Shown here: positions 1 through 12,900 of the stretch, piece by piece
Numbering within the stretch: the first letter of the stretch is position 1
Layout: the number at the start of each line of letters is the position of its first letter
Source: Symbiodinium natans
Lineage: Eukaryota > Sar > Dinophyceae > Suessiales > Symbiodiniaceae
Direction of reading: 5' to 3'
NCBI GenBank assembly: GCA_905221605.1
Contig: CAJNDS010001001.1
Location: 1,294,549-1,358,548, forward strand
Length of the DNA: 64,000 bases
The notes under the pieces: generated by a model
Told to the model about the DNA's origin: nothing
Database searches by the model: none
What the model saw: the letters and a program-made list of their open reading frames with translations, nothing else
Position numbers and translations under genes: made by a program

Positions 1-743
1 TAAACCCTCAAGCCCACAAGCAGCAATCCTTAAGCCCGAATTTGCCACCGCACCTCCCCCGCGCAGAGCGCAGACAAGCCCACAAAGCCCCTGCAGCCAC
101 AAACCCTTAAGGGGTAAAAGGAGGGACCCCTAGAAGGGACCCTTAATCTTAAATAAGCCCTGAAGAACCCCTAAGGTCCCTTATAAGAGTCCCTCCTTTA
201 GTCCCTAAACCCTAAACCCTAAACCCCAAACCCCAAACCCCAAACCCTAAACCCTAAACCCTAAACCCGTGCAACCCAATACCCGAAACAACGCCCAAAC
301 CTAAACCCTAAACCCTAAGAAGCCCTGAGTCTCCGCGCAGCCTCAACCGACAAACCCTAAACCCTAAACCCTGCACCCTAAACCCTTTTTGCCACTGGAC
401 TGAAAGGCAAGCCAGACAACCCTAAACCCTAAACCCTAAACCCTAAACCCTAAACCCTAAACCCCAACTTGGGAAGTCCTCAGCTGCAGCAGCCGGAGGA
501 TTGAGCCGCGCCGCCCTTACTCCCCACCTGAAAAGGCTTCTGGGGCTGTTTTAGGGTTTAGGGTTTAGGGTTTACGGTTTACGGTTTAGGGTTTAGGGGC
601 GGTGGGGGGGGGGGGGGTTAGGGGGCTTAGGGCTGGTGGAGGTTCTCCAGTGCTTGTAGCACTTAACGATACTGGCGGGGTCCAGGTTTCGGCTCTGGCC
701 TTAACGTTGCAGCTGGCACCATGCCAGTTCGGGGTAGGGTGTC

Positions 744-1105
744 GGGTTAGGGTTTATGGTTTATGGTTTATGGTTTAGGGTTTAGGGTTTAGGGTTTAGG
801 GTTTAGGGTTTAGGGTTTAGGGTTTAGGGTTTAGGGTTTAGGGTTTAGGGTTTAGGGTTTAGGGTTTAGGGTTTAGGGTTTAGGGTTTAGGGTATCGTGA
901 TTAGGGGTTTAAAGTTAGGGTTTTGGGTTTTGGGTATAGTGTTTAGGGGTTTTCGTTTCGGGTTCAGGGAACCCGGAGCACCCCAAACCCTAACTGGCGG
1001 TGGGCGGCCACTTGGCAACCCAAAAGGAACCTGACTACGTGGAGGTTTAGGGTTTAGGGTTTAGGGTTTAGGGTTTAGGGTTTAGGGTTTAGGGTTTAGG
1101 GTATA
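744..1105. repeat. Interstitial telomere-type arrays (TTTAGGG)
   Basis: About 144 bp (750-893) and 55 bp (1047-1101) of TTTAGGG units, the first preceded by three TTTATGG variants. The first 2.7 kb also holds CCCTAAA tracts of opposite orientation (190-270, 415-465, 2270-2480, 2655-2715), so this is not a chromosome end. Confidence 0.95.
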
Positions 1106-1305
1106 TAGGCAAGTAGGGTAAGTGTTGTGACAACCCTGTTTAGGGAACTTAAAGCAGGCATCCAAATGAAACCTCAAGTTCCCAAAACCCTAAACCCTAA
1201 ATTCGAAACCCTACACTGTAAACGCGAACCCTGAATCCTAAAGCCTAAACCCCAAACAAATATAACCCTAAACCCTAAGCCCCAAACCCTAAACCCTAAA
1301 CCCCT

Positions 1306-1374
1306 GTGAACAAAACGCTCAGGGACATCTTCCGGGAGCCCCGCCGCGAAGCCTCGAGCCTTCTCGTCCTCCTC
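1306..1374 (-). CDS. Candidate next Rab5 exon (acidic hypervariable tail)
   Basis: On the minus strand an AG|G acceptor precedes an open stretch reading EEDEKARGFAAGLPEDVPER, in phase 0 with exon 12 of the Rab gene (QSK/EEDEKARGF). Acidic and RGF-containing tails occur after the last helix of Rab5 proteins. The stretch runs into CCCTAAA repeats without a clear donor or a Cys motif, and the plus strand is also open here (TLRDIFREPRRE). Assignment is tentative. Confidence 0.4.
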
Positions 1375-1780
1375 CTTCGCACCATCGTGGTTTGGGGCGA
1401 TCTTGGGGTTAGGGGTTTAGGGCTTAGGGTGTAGGGTTTAGGGTTTAGGGTTAAGGGTTTAGGGTTCAGGGTTAAGGGTTTCGGGCTTAGGGTTCAGGGT
1501 TAGGGTTTAGGGTTCAAGGGTTTAGGAAAATCTTTTCGGTTTAGGGCTTAGGGTTCAGGTTTTAGGGTGGAGGGTTGAGGGTTCAGGGTTTAAGGTTTGG
1601 GGTTGGGGGTTGGATCTGTGCGTCGTAGACCCTGGTTCCTTTTCAGGGTACCTCATTGTCTCATACTTTGTTCTTAGCTAACGAGTATAACTGCCACTTC
1701 AAAATGTACTACAGGTGGCGGGCCTAGGTAAACCCTACAATGCCCGCAACCCCAAAACCATAAGCACGCGACGCGTTTCT

Positions 1781-1900
1781 AGGCCCAAGAGTAACCTAGG
1801 AACAAGAAGGGTGCCCTTCTTGGCTTCAAGGCGCCCTTACGGGAACCTAAACCCTTAAAAAAGGCTTAGCAAAGGCCTACTCTGGGTCCTAGCGTTTCTT
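1781..1900. mobile_element. Family H dispersed element
   Basis: CTAGGCCCAAGAGTAACCTA, AGGGTGCCCTTCTTGG, and an end CCTACTCTGGGTCCTAG, which is a rough inverted match of the start. Other copies lie at about 19450-19560, 20410-20515, 24890-25095 and 28563-28725. Confidence 0.6.
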
Positions 1901-1993
1901 CCCAAACCCCCAAACCAACGCCCAAAAAAAGGGAATAAGAGCCTCTGGGTCCTAGCCATAAACCCTAAACCCTAGACCCTGTTTCTTCCAGGC

Positions 1994-3505
1994 CTTAGAC
2001 TGCTTGGGGAGGCGCACGGCAATCTCTCGAAAGAGTTCCTGCACCTTCGGCTGATTCGGTGGATGGATCTGGGAGTTTGAGACAGTGCCGGCTTACTTCA
2101 GGTACTTAAGGGTTTAGGGTTCAGGGTTCAGGGTTTAGGGCCAGCATGAGGCATACTTAAGGTACTTGAGGTGTAGGTGGTCGCGTGAAGGGCGTGCCCT
2201 TCAGCACTGCGCCCAGGTATGACTTATTCTGTGCTAGCCTGGAGCGAGGGGCAAAGAAGAACATCGTTTAAACCCTAACCCTAAACCCTAAACCCGAAAC
2301 CCTAAACCCTAAACCAGCCCGCAAAAGGAGCTTGGTCTCCACGGCACCCTCGAGCGATTGCTCTTTGCACCCTAGACCACAAACCCTAAACCCTTATTAA
2401 CCCTAAACCCTAAACCCTAAACCCTTATTAACCCTAAACCCTAAACCCTTATTAACCCTAAACCCTAAACCCTTATTGACCCTAAACCCTTTTTCACCCT
2501 TAACCCTAAACCCTACACCCTAAACCCTATCAACTCTGAACCTTGCCCTAAGAACCCTGCAAACCCTAAACGGTTTCAACCTCCAACACTCTAAGCCACC
2601 ACGTCAAACCCTTCATGGCTCTACCCGGCCCTCGATGTATACAGTACAAGCCTCAACCCTAAACCCTAAACCCTAAACCCTAAGCCCTAAGCCCTAAACC
2701 CTAAACCCTAAACCTAGTACAAGCCCTGCCGCGTTGAGGAGGCGGCGTTGTGGCCGCTCTTTGCGGAGGTCTCCATGTAAAGAAGTCCTGGCTACCACAG
2801 TTTCGGGAGGCATATGTATATGTATATATAGATAGATAGATAGAATCTATATACACACACACACTGTACATTGATACATACATGCATACATACATACCTA
2901 CCTACCTGCATGCATGCATGCACACACACACACAGACACTGTACATTCATACATACATGCATGCATGCAGACATACACACATGTACACACACGCATATTT
3001 ATATATACATGTATAAATCAATATGTATGTGTATATATATATATATATATACGCGTGTGTGTACATCTACATTTCATGTATGTATGTATGTATGGGCGGA
3101 TGTATGCATGTATGTATGTCGACATGTGTGTACAAACACACACACACACAAACACAGAGAGAGAGATATGTATATATATATATATATATATTTATTTATT
3201 TATTTATTTATATTTATTTATTTTGTTTACTTTTGCTTATTGTTGTATTTATTGATGTATTTTATTTCATTGTGCTTATTGTACCTGTTTAACGTTCAAG
3301 GCTGAGCTCGTGGCTTTGGGCTGATGCCGTCTTCTATCCCAAGGCCCAAAGCCCAAACCCTAACTCAATCCAAAGCCTGCATAACTCTAAACCCCGGCCC
3401 CGGACCCTAACCCTCAACCCTAACCCTAACCCCAAACCCGAAACCCTAAACCCTAAACGCCACTGCAGGCAGGATGCCCATCTGGTCGGCATAGGCGCGG
3501 GCCGC
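1994..3505 (-). CDS. RAB5: Rab5-type small GTPase, exons 10-12 (C-terminal part)
   Basis: Three minus-strand exons complete a Rab5 fold: 3505-3478 (AARAYADQM), 2787-2747 (GLLYMETSAKSGHN, the G5 SAK loop that contacts guanine) and 2044-1994 (VQELFREIAVRLPKQSK, the last helix). Lengths 28, 41 and 51 nt keep phase through GC-AG introns. Exon 10 starts in phase 0, exactly as exon 9 (ending at 21623) leaves off, and nothing is duplicated or missing at the join (RAVDTE/AARAYAD). No P-loop, switch or NKxD exon was found between 3.5 and 8 kb, so a separate Rab copy is less likely than a single gene with an 18.1-kb intron. A geranylgeranylated Cys tail was not located; it may lie left of 2 kb (see 1306-1374). 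Confidence 0.85.
2378..2482. repeat. Higher-order telomere-like repeat
   Basis: CCCTAAACCCTTATTAA is repeated four times with one or two extra CCCTAAA units, a secondary tandem amplification of a mutated unit. Confidence 0.85.
2815..3290. repeat. Microsatellite block
   Basis: Mixed GATA, TACA, CA, TA, TGTA and TTTA runs. Open frames here are composed of Tyr/Ile/Cys/His strings and are not genes. It sits in the Rab5 intron between exons 10 and 11. Confidence 0.9.
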
Positions 3506-3539
3506 CTGCGCAAGGCCAAAGCAGATGCCGGACACAGTA

Positions 3540-6500
3540 CTGTAGGGTGAATTAGGTTTATAGGGTTTAGGGTTTAGGATTTGGGGTTTAATCGCTCACA
3601 CTCGGACAAGCCAGTAGGGTTTAGGGTTTAGGGCTTCGGGCTTAGGGCTTAGGGCTTGGGGCTTAGGGTGTAGGGTTTAGGGTTTCGGCTTTAGGGTTTA
3701 GAGTGGTTTTAGGGCTTAGGATGGCTTAGGGTTAGGGTGGTTTAGTGGTTTAGGGCTCTTAGGCCTGAGGGTGGAGAGCTGACGGTTTAGGGCTTCCACT
3801 TCCGGTTGAAAGAATGGACTTCGCTTATCCCCAGGGACACTATAGGGTTTAGGGTTTAGGGTTTAGGGCTAGCCTGCTCTAGCCCGAAGAGGGTTGGGCA
3901 CACCATCTTTGGAGCACGGCTTGGTGCACAGGAATTGCTCATGCTTCTGACTCGTTCTACCGGCATGGAATGAGAGGTTGGGCTTGCGTAGGTCAGGGTA
4001 TAGGATTCAAGTTTAGGGTTTGAGCAGCATGGCAGCCAGCATTCTTTGGCGTCCGGCCAGCATTTGCGAGGTTTGGGGAGCTCGAATGCGCCAAGTCGTG
4101 GCAAGTCGTGCCAGGCAGGGCAAAAGGTCAGCAACCACATGTTCGCGCCTATAGGGCCTAGGCAAGGCATTTGCTCGGCTGCTCGAAACTTCACTGTGTC
4201 TAACCCTAAACCCTAAACCCTAAACCCTAAACCCTAAGGTTTATAGGGTTTAAGTTCGGGTTTCGGGTTGAGGGATGTTTTGGGCTCAGGTTCTCTCAAC
4301 CCTCAACTACTATTTGCTTAAGAGCCGCAAAAGAAGAATATTCCCTATATTACCCTTAATATGGAATAATATGTTGTCGTTATTTTGCGGGTTTCTTAAG
4401 CAATTCGTAGTCAACTCGAACGAACCCAAAGGTCAGTCGCGGCCGGGCACTGACCCACCGACTTCTGTGACGCAAAGTGCTTTTATTCAGTCGAAGCACC
4501 TGGGGGTCGGGTCCTTTCTTTCGATAGAGGGGGTCCTTTTGTCCCTAAGCCCTAAACCCTAAACCCTAAACCCTAAGGGGGGGGTGGGGGGGGGACTGGA
4601 ACTCAGTGTTTGGGAAAGTGGGAGCCGGTGCAATTGGAATAGGCTCCTTTGTGAAACTTGCCTTATGTGTTTATACAGACTCTTATAATGGGATGGTGTG
4701 TCGGAAAATACCGCTTCTCCTCTCCTCTCTTTTAGACCCAGATCCTCAACCCTAAACCCTAAACCCTTAAACCCTAAACCGGCCCAGATCCTCAACCCTT
4801 CCGAACCCCCGGTTGCATCGTGAAGCTTTATGTACACTGGCAGCCTTTGCTGCCTCTTCTGCGAATCCTTCGGACGGTTGTCCCCCAAGCAGGAGAGGGC
4901 GCCTGGAATCCTAACTCATCGTGGACTCAACTTTACTACTGTTTGCTTAAGAACCCGCCCCAAAAAAAATGATTAAAGTTTCTTCCCTACAAGGGTAGTA
5001 AGGGGATTTAAGCCCTAAACCCTAAGCCCTAAGCCCTAAACCCTAAACCCAGCTTCTGGAGCCCCTGAGAGGCTTCTTTGTTTGTTTTGGGGAGGTTCTC
5101 AAGCAAAGAGTAGTGTAGGGTTTAGGAGACTGTTTGCTTAAGAACCCCAATAAAGAACAATGTTCTTCTCTATAAGGGTAGTTATGGGATTAGGGTTTAG
5201 GATTTTGGGTTTAGGGTTTAGGGTTTCGGGGGGGTTCTTAAGGTTTAGGGTTTAGGAGAACGCCACACCACAAGCACCTATGCCACGTTGTAGGCTTGGC
5301 AAGATCCCGGCCATCCGCCGCCCAGCTCTCAGGAAAAAAAGCCCTAGACTCGGGGTTTAGGGTTTAGGGTTTAGGGTTTAGGGTTTAGGGTAACCTAAAC
5401 TCACAGAACCTCACATAACACGAAGGAGCCCAGCGCGCGCCCCGCTGGAGGGTCCAAAAATTCCTGCGCGACGCCGCGAATTCCGGGGCCCCTCGGCCTG
5501 CCCTGTAAAGCTTGAGCGCGTCCTGCTTCATTTTGGGGGGCGCTCCTTGCAGGTTGCACCCTAAACCCTAAACCCCCCAAACCCTAAAACCCTAAACCCT
5601 AACCCTAAACCCTAAACCCTAAACCCCCCAAACCCTAAACCCTAAACCCCAAACCCTAAACCCTAAACGATGTAACCCCTGAACCCTAGCAGAGCCAGAG
5701 CGCCCAGGCATGCCGAAGGGCGCCCAAAAGAAAAGGCAAGCGGAGAGGACTCCGGAGGCCAGAAAGCCTTGGTGGGTTTAGGGTTTAGGGTTTAGGGTTT
5801 GGGGTTTAGGGTTTAGGGTTTAGGGTTTGGGGTTTGGGGTTTGGGGTTTAGGGTTTAGGGTTTAGGGTTTAGGGTTTAGGGTGCCAGAAAGCCTTGGTGT
5901 GTGGTTTCGCGGCTCTGGTTTAAGGTTTAGGGTTCCGGGGGTTTAGGGTTCCCGGGGTTTAGGGTTTCGGGAGTTTAGGGTTTCGGGGTTAGGCTTTCGG
6001 CGCCCTTAGGGTTAGGGTTTGGGGGCTTAGGGTTTCGGGGCTTCGGGTTCGGAGGCGGTTTGGGGTTCAGTTCTCGTAAGCAGGGTTGAGGGTTGGGGGG
6101 GGCGGTGGTTTAGCGTTGACAGTTTTGGGGTTCGGGGGCGCGGGCTTTCCGCATGTCTTGGTGTAGCCGAAGTGGGCCCCTTATTCGTCCCCATTTCCAC
6201 GCAAGCCTTCCCTCGCTACCCAGCAAGCATCTATCTCATCATCAGGGCACATTTTGGGGTTGGCTACTGCATAATTTTATAGGGGAACCTTGAAACAAAA
6301 AGGCGAAAGGGCCTGAACCCTCACTACGAATGGCTTAAGAGCCCCCCCCCCCCCACCCCACAATATTCCTCCTTAAAAAGGGACCCTAAACCCTAAACCC
6401 TATACCCTATACCCTAAACCCTAAACCCTAAACCCCCCCTCAACCCCTGCATTCCAGTTGCTGCTCGAGGGGCGGCGCCCGACTTTGCGCTGCGCTCGGC

Positions 6501-6900
6501 GTGGCCGAGTCGACATCGCACCTAAGCTCTCTGCGGCTTCGGGTTTAGGGTTTAAGGTTTAGGGTTTAGGGTTTAGGGTTTAGGGTTTCGGGTTTAGGGT
6601 TTCGGGTTTCGGGTTTCTATGTCAAGCCTTCTAGGTGCTTGTTTGGGCTCTGAGGCCTTCTTGGGGGCTTTGAGGGCTTCGGGCTTATGAGGCGTGTGCA
6701 TCTGGGAGCATCTCTTGAGGATGGTTGAGACCCAACCCTAAATCCAAAACCCTCGTTTAGGGTTTAGGGTTTAGGGTTTAGGGTTTAGGGTTTTTGGATT
6801 TAGGGTTTAGGGTTCAGGGTTTAGGGGTTAGGCCCTAAACCCTAAGCCCCAAGCCCTTTTTTGCCACTGGTCTGAGACCCCAAACCCTAGCCCTAAACCC
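3540..6900. other. Stretch without a confident gene
   Basis: Holds telomere-type tracts of both orientations, family E relics and short GC-rich open pieces such as KQDALKLYRAGRGAPEFAAS (minus, about 5540-5440) and AADGRDLAK (minus, about 5330-5280, faintly RCC1-like). The 3' end of the RCC1-like gene should be here but is not resolved. Confidence 0.5.
4307..4410. mobile_element. Family E inverted-repeat element
   Basis: CTACTATTTGCTTAAGAGCC at the left, with the reverse-complement-like arm TTTCTTAAGCAATTCGTAG at the right. Degraded relatives lie at 4934-5112, 5120-5190 and 6323-6380. Confidence 0.7.
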
Positions 6901-6914
6901 GACACAGCTTCTCC

Positions 6915-9900
6915 GCTGCCGCCCCGGCACTGGCCTTCATGGTTCCATCCGAAGCAGCTGACCTGACCTGAAAAAGCTCCGTCCGCTTTTGGGTTTGGGG
7001 TTTGGGGTTTAGGGTTTAGGGTTTAGGGTTTAGGGTTTGTTCGGGAATACAGGTTCAAGGGGTTCAGGGTTTAGAGCCTAGGGTTCAAGGATTATCACGG
7101 TCTTTAGCATGCTCTAGGAGTCTAGGGGTATATCTTAAGAACCTCATGCCTACCTTTTTTCGTAGGATTCCGAAGAATCCTACAAGGGGCTTCGATTCTA
7201 CACCGGGAACCCACACAAAAGTAGGTTTGGGGGCCGGTATAGGGTGTCATATCAGCAGCACTTTCACTCGGGACGCCCCTAAACCAAACCCTAAACCCTA
7301 AACCCTAAACCCTAAACCTTAAACCCTAAACCCTAAACCCTAAACCCCCAAACGGGGGGCAGCAAAACCCCGAAGGGTGGGTGAAGAGGTGGGGCTTCGG
7401 GCTTCGGGTGCAGGATGCCCACTGCCAAGCCAAGAAGAGGCAGCTGGCCCTCAATCTTGCTTAGGGGGTTTAGGGTTTAGGGTTTAGGGCTTAGGGTTTA
7501 GGGTTTAGGGTTTAGGGTTTAGGGTTTGGGGTTTGGGGTTTGGGGTTTGGGGTTTGGGGTTTGGGGTTTGGGGTCTGGGGTTACGTGCTTGGGTCCTATG
7601 GTGCCTCAAGCCTGGAGCATCCCGAAGAAAGGGTTCAGGGTTTAGGGTTAACCCTAACCCTAAACCCTAAACCCTGAACCCTGAACCCTAAACCCTAAAC
7701 CCTCAACCCTGAACCCTCAACCCTAAACCCCTCCTTTTTTTGCGAGCCTGCGCCAAAAAGACCTGGACCCTCTACAACGGCAAGGCCAGGGTGTTGTTTT
7801 AGGGTTTAGGCTTGAGGGCTCAGAGTAAGTTTACGGTTTAGGGCTTAGGGTTTAGGGTTTAGGGTTTAGGGTTCAGGGTTTGGGGTTTAGGGTTTAGGCA
7901 AGTGGCCGTCGCCCTTCAAGACGCAGACATGACCCTCTCCTCGGCTGCCAGTCAGCTGGGGGTCGAGGGTTTAGGGTTTAGGGTTTAGGCTTTCGAGGGT
8001 TTAGGGTTTAGGAGGGCCCTACAAACATCAAAACTTCGCTTATATACCTTAATAAGAAGACCCGAAAAAAAAAAAACAGAAACCCTGATTAAAGAGACCA
8101 CCAGCCAATGTAAAGTATGGCGCTTAACTGGCCATGGCCTTAGATGGGAGAGGTGGCTTCGAAGTAGGGTTGAGGGTTTAAGGTGAGAAGTCTGCTTGTC
8201 TCCCCAAACCCTTAAACATGTAAGCCCTACTTACAACTTCCCCTGAACTAAGGGTTGCAGAGGCCAGCTACAGGGAAACGCACAACTCCGAAGCCTGAAC
8301 CCAAGAAACCCTCGACCCTAGACCTTAAACCCCAAACCCTTTCTTGAGCCCGAACTCGTGAAGTCAGCTAACCCTTAACCCTAAACCCTAAATCCTAAAC
8401 CCTTAACCCTTTTGAGCAACGGGGGTTTAACCCTAAACCCTAAACCCCAAATCCTAAACCCTGCTGGCCGTGCAGAGTTTTGGAGCTTCGGCCGAGTCAC
8501 CCACCGCCACCGACAACACCTTAGGTCGGCATGGGGGTTTAGGGTTTAGGGTTTAGGGTTTAGGGTTTAGGGTTTAGGGTTTAGGGTTTAGGGTTTAGGG
8601 TTTAGGGTTTAGGGTTTAGGGTTTAGGGTTTACGTGAAGGTTCATGCTTCATTTGGGTACTTATAGTAAGTTTTAGGGCTACAGGGCTTTGGGCTACTTG
8701 GAGCTTCATGCGGGTACTTACAGTCGGGTTTCGGGCTACTTGGAGGTTCATTTGGGCAAAGTATGGCTATAACCTTCTTTAAGGCACTTAGGCACTTGTA
8801 ACCCTACTTGTAAGTACCCAAAAAATGAAACTTCAAGAGCTTCAAGCACAGGCGCCGGACCCACCCCGCAAGGTACGTCACACTGGCCATAGCGGTTGTA
8901 TCCAAAGCCTTGGTTGTCCGGCGTTCCACAGCCCAAGCGTATTTTTCCACCCTTTTGGAAAGACCTCTGAGTATGATGTCATGCAGCGTGAACTCCTTTC
9001 AAACTTGGGCCTTTGGCAACGGCCTAGCAGCCTCGCAACCACCCTGCTGGGATGCAACACGTCCACCGAGAGTGAAAGGAGAGAATGGAAGAAGGGAGAC
9101 CACGCATACCTTGAAACCTTGGGACGTTCCCCCTTATACTGACAGTCCTTGATAGGGATTATGGTACCCCCTATTCTAATCCCTAGTAAGGACTGTTTGT
9201 TTAAGGGGGGAACATCCCAACGCATACACTACTCATGTGAGCTCAGGGTTTAGCCTTTCCAAGCAGGCACAGCTCAATTACCTGCCGGCCGAGAAGCAGA
9301 CCACTTCACCGTTCGCCTTCACTGCGCACGTCTGTGCTCCTGAGACGGTATCGACACGGAATCCGACTATTCCAGCAGGCACTGTTTAAGGGTTCAGGGT
9401 TTAGGGTTTCGGGCGCGTAGGGTTTCATTCCGGTTGAACGGAACCCTAAACCCTAAACCCTAAACCCTAAACCCTAAACCCTAAGCTGAAAAAAACTGAA
9501 AGGGGCGCCTTGGAGGTTCAAAGCTTGGGGGGGCAGCTCCCAGAAACCACGCCTTAGCCTTCTTCCTTCCGGACGTGTGCAACCCGAAACCGCCGAACCC
9601 TGAACCCTGAAACCTGAACCCTGAACCCTGAACCCTGAACCCTGAACCCTAAACCCTAAACCCTACTTGGAGGTTCATGGGTACCTGGAGGTTCATGGGT
9701 GCTGCTTCGAAGTAGAAGTACACTACAAAAGGTCGTAAGTATCGTTCTTACCCCACGTATAACCCTACTGCTAAGTACCCGAATGAACCCTCCCTAAAGC
9801 CTAAAACTTCAACCCTAAAACCCTAAGAACCCTTGAAACCAAAACCCTAAAACCCTAAAACCCCGAAGAGCACTAAAAGCCCCAACAACCCTTAAGCAAG

Positions 9901-12900
9901 AACCCTAAAGCCCTTCTTGCGAAACCCGAAAACCATCCCTCACCCGCAAACCCCAAACCCTAAACCCTAAACCCTTTTTCCTAAACTAGGGGCCGGCCTC
10001 CTGCTGCGACCTTGCAGACAGGGCCGAGATCAGCCGGGATGCTGCCTCGGCTGCCCGGGGGGGGGGGGGGGGGTTAGGGTTTAGGGTTTAGGGTTTAGGG
10101 TTTAGGGTTTAGGGTTTAGGGTTTAGGGTTTAGGGTTTAGGGTTTGGGGTTTGGGGTTTAGGGTTCAGGGTTCAGGGTTCAGGGTTTAGGGTTTGGCTGT
10201 TCTTCACGACCCACCTAGCCAAGCGCTGGTAAACCGTAGGAGGAAAATTGGGCTTTGCTTTGGTGTGTAGGGTTTCGGGGCTTAAGCCGTTATTTGGGGG
10301 TGGGGGGGTAGGGCTTGCGGGGAGGGGCGACTGTGAAGATATCGTGCGCTGGCCACGATCGAGGTTCCTTGATCGTTTTTTTGCGAGTTGCCTGTGGTGA
10401 CCCTAAACCCTAAACCCTAAACCCTAAACCCTACACCCTAAAGAGCCGCCACGCTGCACTGGCCGTGGATGTTGGAGCCAAAACATACGAGCTGGCCGTC
10501 GGCCTCAAGGCCAGGGGTGTACAAGGCTGCTTTAGGTTTTGGGGCGGGGGGCCAAGCACAGCGGAAATATTCCTAACCCTAAACCCTAAACCCCAAACCC
10601 TAAACCCCAAACCCTGTGAACCCAGACTCGGACAAGCTTGCTGGGACTCCTGGGCTTGCTCGGAAACCCTAAGCCCAAAGGGTTCAGGGTTCAGGGTTCC
10701 GGGTTTAGGTTTTTTTTTTTTTTGCCTGGGTTTAGGGTTTAGGGTTTAGGGTTTAGGGTTTAGGGTTTAGGGTTTAGGGTTTAATTAGGTTTTAGGGTTT
10801 AGGGTTTAGGGTTCAAGGCAAACCCTGAGCCCCCCGAACCCAACCTGCACCGCGCAGGTGTGGTACTCTCCCGCAGCAATGGCCACGACCGGGCCAAGAT
10901 CGGCTGGGACATCGCAGGATTTGTGATGAGAACCGCCTCCGAAGCAAACCACCTTCCCGTCTGCCTCGGCCAAGGCGGGTAGGGTTTGCGGTTTAGGGCC
11001 CGAGTCCCCTTGTGATTCTTGGCGGTTTGGGCTATTTGCTTCTGCCACCTGCCCTGGGGTTCAGGGTTGAGGGTCTTCAAGGGTTTGTCGGGCGCGGGAA
11101 AGCTTCCTCTTCGACAGATGCTTCTTCGACGTAGGGGAGTTGGGCTCCACAAGGGTTTAGGGCTGAGGGGGTCTAGGGCATACTTGGAGGTTCATGGGTG
11201 CTTATAACCCCAGTTATAAGTCTACTTAGGACCTTAGAAAACTTAGGGGGCTTCTAGGTACAGTTCGATTTGGGGTCATAACTACCCTGAACCCCCAAGA
11301 AGGGCTTAGGGCTTCGGGCTTTTCAGTGTACAGGTCGACCGTGAGCCAGGTGTCCCTCAGAGCGCAGGTGTGACGGTAGCCAGCAGCCACCGCGGTGACG
11401 GAACGCAAGTCAGCCGGGACGTCGCATTGCCCGGAGCCTTGTCAAAGTTATGATAATGTCAAGAGCAAGAGAAAGGGAAGAATATGGAAAGCAGCGCAAG
11501 AATACGGACTACAAGAAGAATGAATGATGACGGTTCTCATTTTAGTAGGAGAAGAGTAAGACCCAGAAGTGGAATAGCGAGAATATAAGACAAATGCAAG
11601 TAATAGCATCAATAAAGAAGCCCCCGAGGCACTGTTGTCCCCGAAGCACACAAGCGTGCCGTCGGCCAGCAGCACGCAGGAGTGGTTCCTGAGCTGAACA
11701 CAGTGCCTGGAACTATCCCAAGCACGAGAAGGCTGTGAGGAGCCCTTCAAACCCTAAACCCCAAATCCTAAACCCGAAACCCGAAACCCGAAAGCCTAAG
11801 CCTAGAACCGTGTCAGCCCACTGTAGCGAAGGGCGCAGCGGGAGGGTCGATGTCCCCAAAGACGGCACCTAACTTAGGCCTGTTCGACTGGGAGTTCAAC
11901 ATACCTGGTGACCTGAGCAAGCTACTCACGACTTTGTATTCCTAAACAGCATAGATGTTCTTCTCCCCCCTAACACCCTAACACCCTAACACCCTAAACC
12001 CTAAACCCTAAACCCTAAACCCTAAACCCTAAACCCTAAACCCTAAACCCTAACATGCCCACACCGGGCAAGGCTCACTCCGGCCGCGACCGCCGTCGCC
12101 GGCCCGAGCGCGGGCGGCACATCGCACTGGCCGAAGACGTTGCTTCCGAAGCATGCGACCTGAGAACTGCGATGTTCCACCTTATACTCACAGGGCTTAG
12201 GGTTTAGGGTTTGGGGTTTAGGGTTTAGGTTTAGGGCTTAGGGTTTAGGGTTTCGGGTTTAGGGTTTAGGGTTTAGGGAATCCTTAAAAGAGATTTTAGC
12301 AATCCCTACTAAGGAGCTGTTAGTATAAGGGCGAACATCCCAACCTGAGAACTGCACTCGGATCATTCGGATACCTAGAAGTACTCTAGAAGTAGGGTTA
12401 GGGGTTTAGGGTTAGGCGCTACTTGGAGGTTCACGTGTGTACTCATCATCGTGTTTAGGGCCATCGGGTTTTACGGGTTTAGGGCTTAGGGCTACATGTG
12501 GGTACTTGTAAGTACGTAGAGTTGTAAGTAGGGTAACTCTCCTTATTTAGGGTACTTCTATCCCTACGTACAAGTGCCCAAATGAACCTTCAAGTAGGGT
12601 CGCGTGGCTTCGGGTGTAGGGCTTTTTTTGGCCACCTGCCCTGCGGGGATGCAAGGCGTCCGATTTTGGGTCAGGGTTTTAGGGTCTAGGGTTTCTACGC
12701 TCCCCCTTGGAACCTTCAAAAACATATGCTTAACATCCTCTTGAGGTTTATATAAACAGAAAAGAACTTGTTCATTGTTGGGATAATATTAAAAATCTAA
12801 ATCTATATTCCTTATTGGGTTTAAGTACCCTTAAAAATGTAAAATGTTACCCAACTATGACAGAAGAAAAGGGGGATACAGGTTTATCGGGACTCTCAGC

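Noticed and set aside
1-900. The left edge as a true chromosome end
   Set aside because: Tracts of both orientations alternate with unique sequence, and the density is no higher than elsewhere in the window.
2701-3305. Open frames of Tyr/Ile/Cys/His strings
   Set aside because: They come from CA, TA, GATA and TTTA microsatellites.
7907-7965. Plus-strand exon reading [20 protein letters not shown]
   Set aside because: The minus strand gives [12 protein letters not shown], an RCC1-type line that joins its neighbours in phase, so the plus frame is a shadow. The same holds for the plus frame at 8470-8520.
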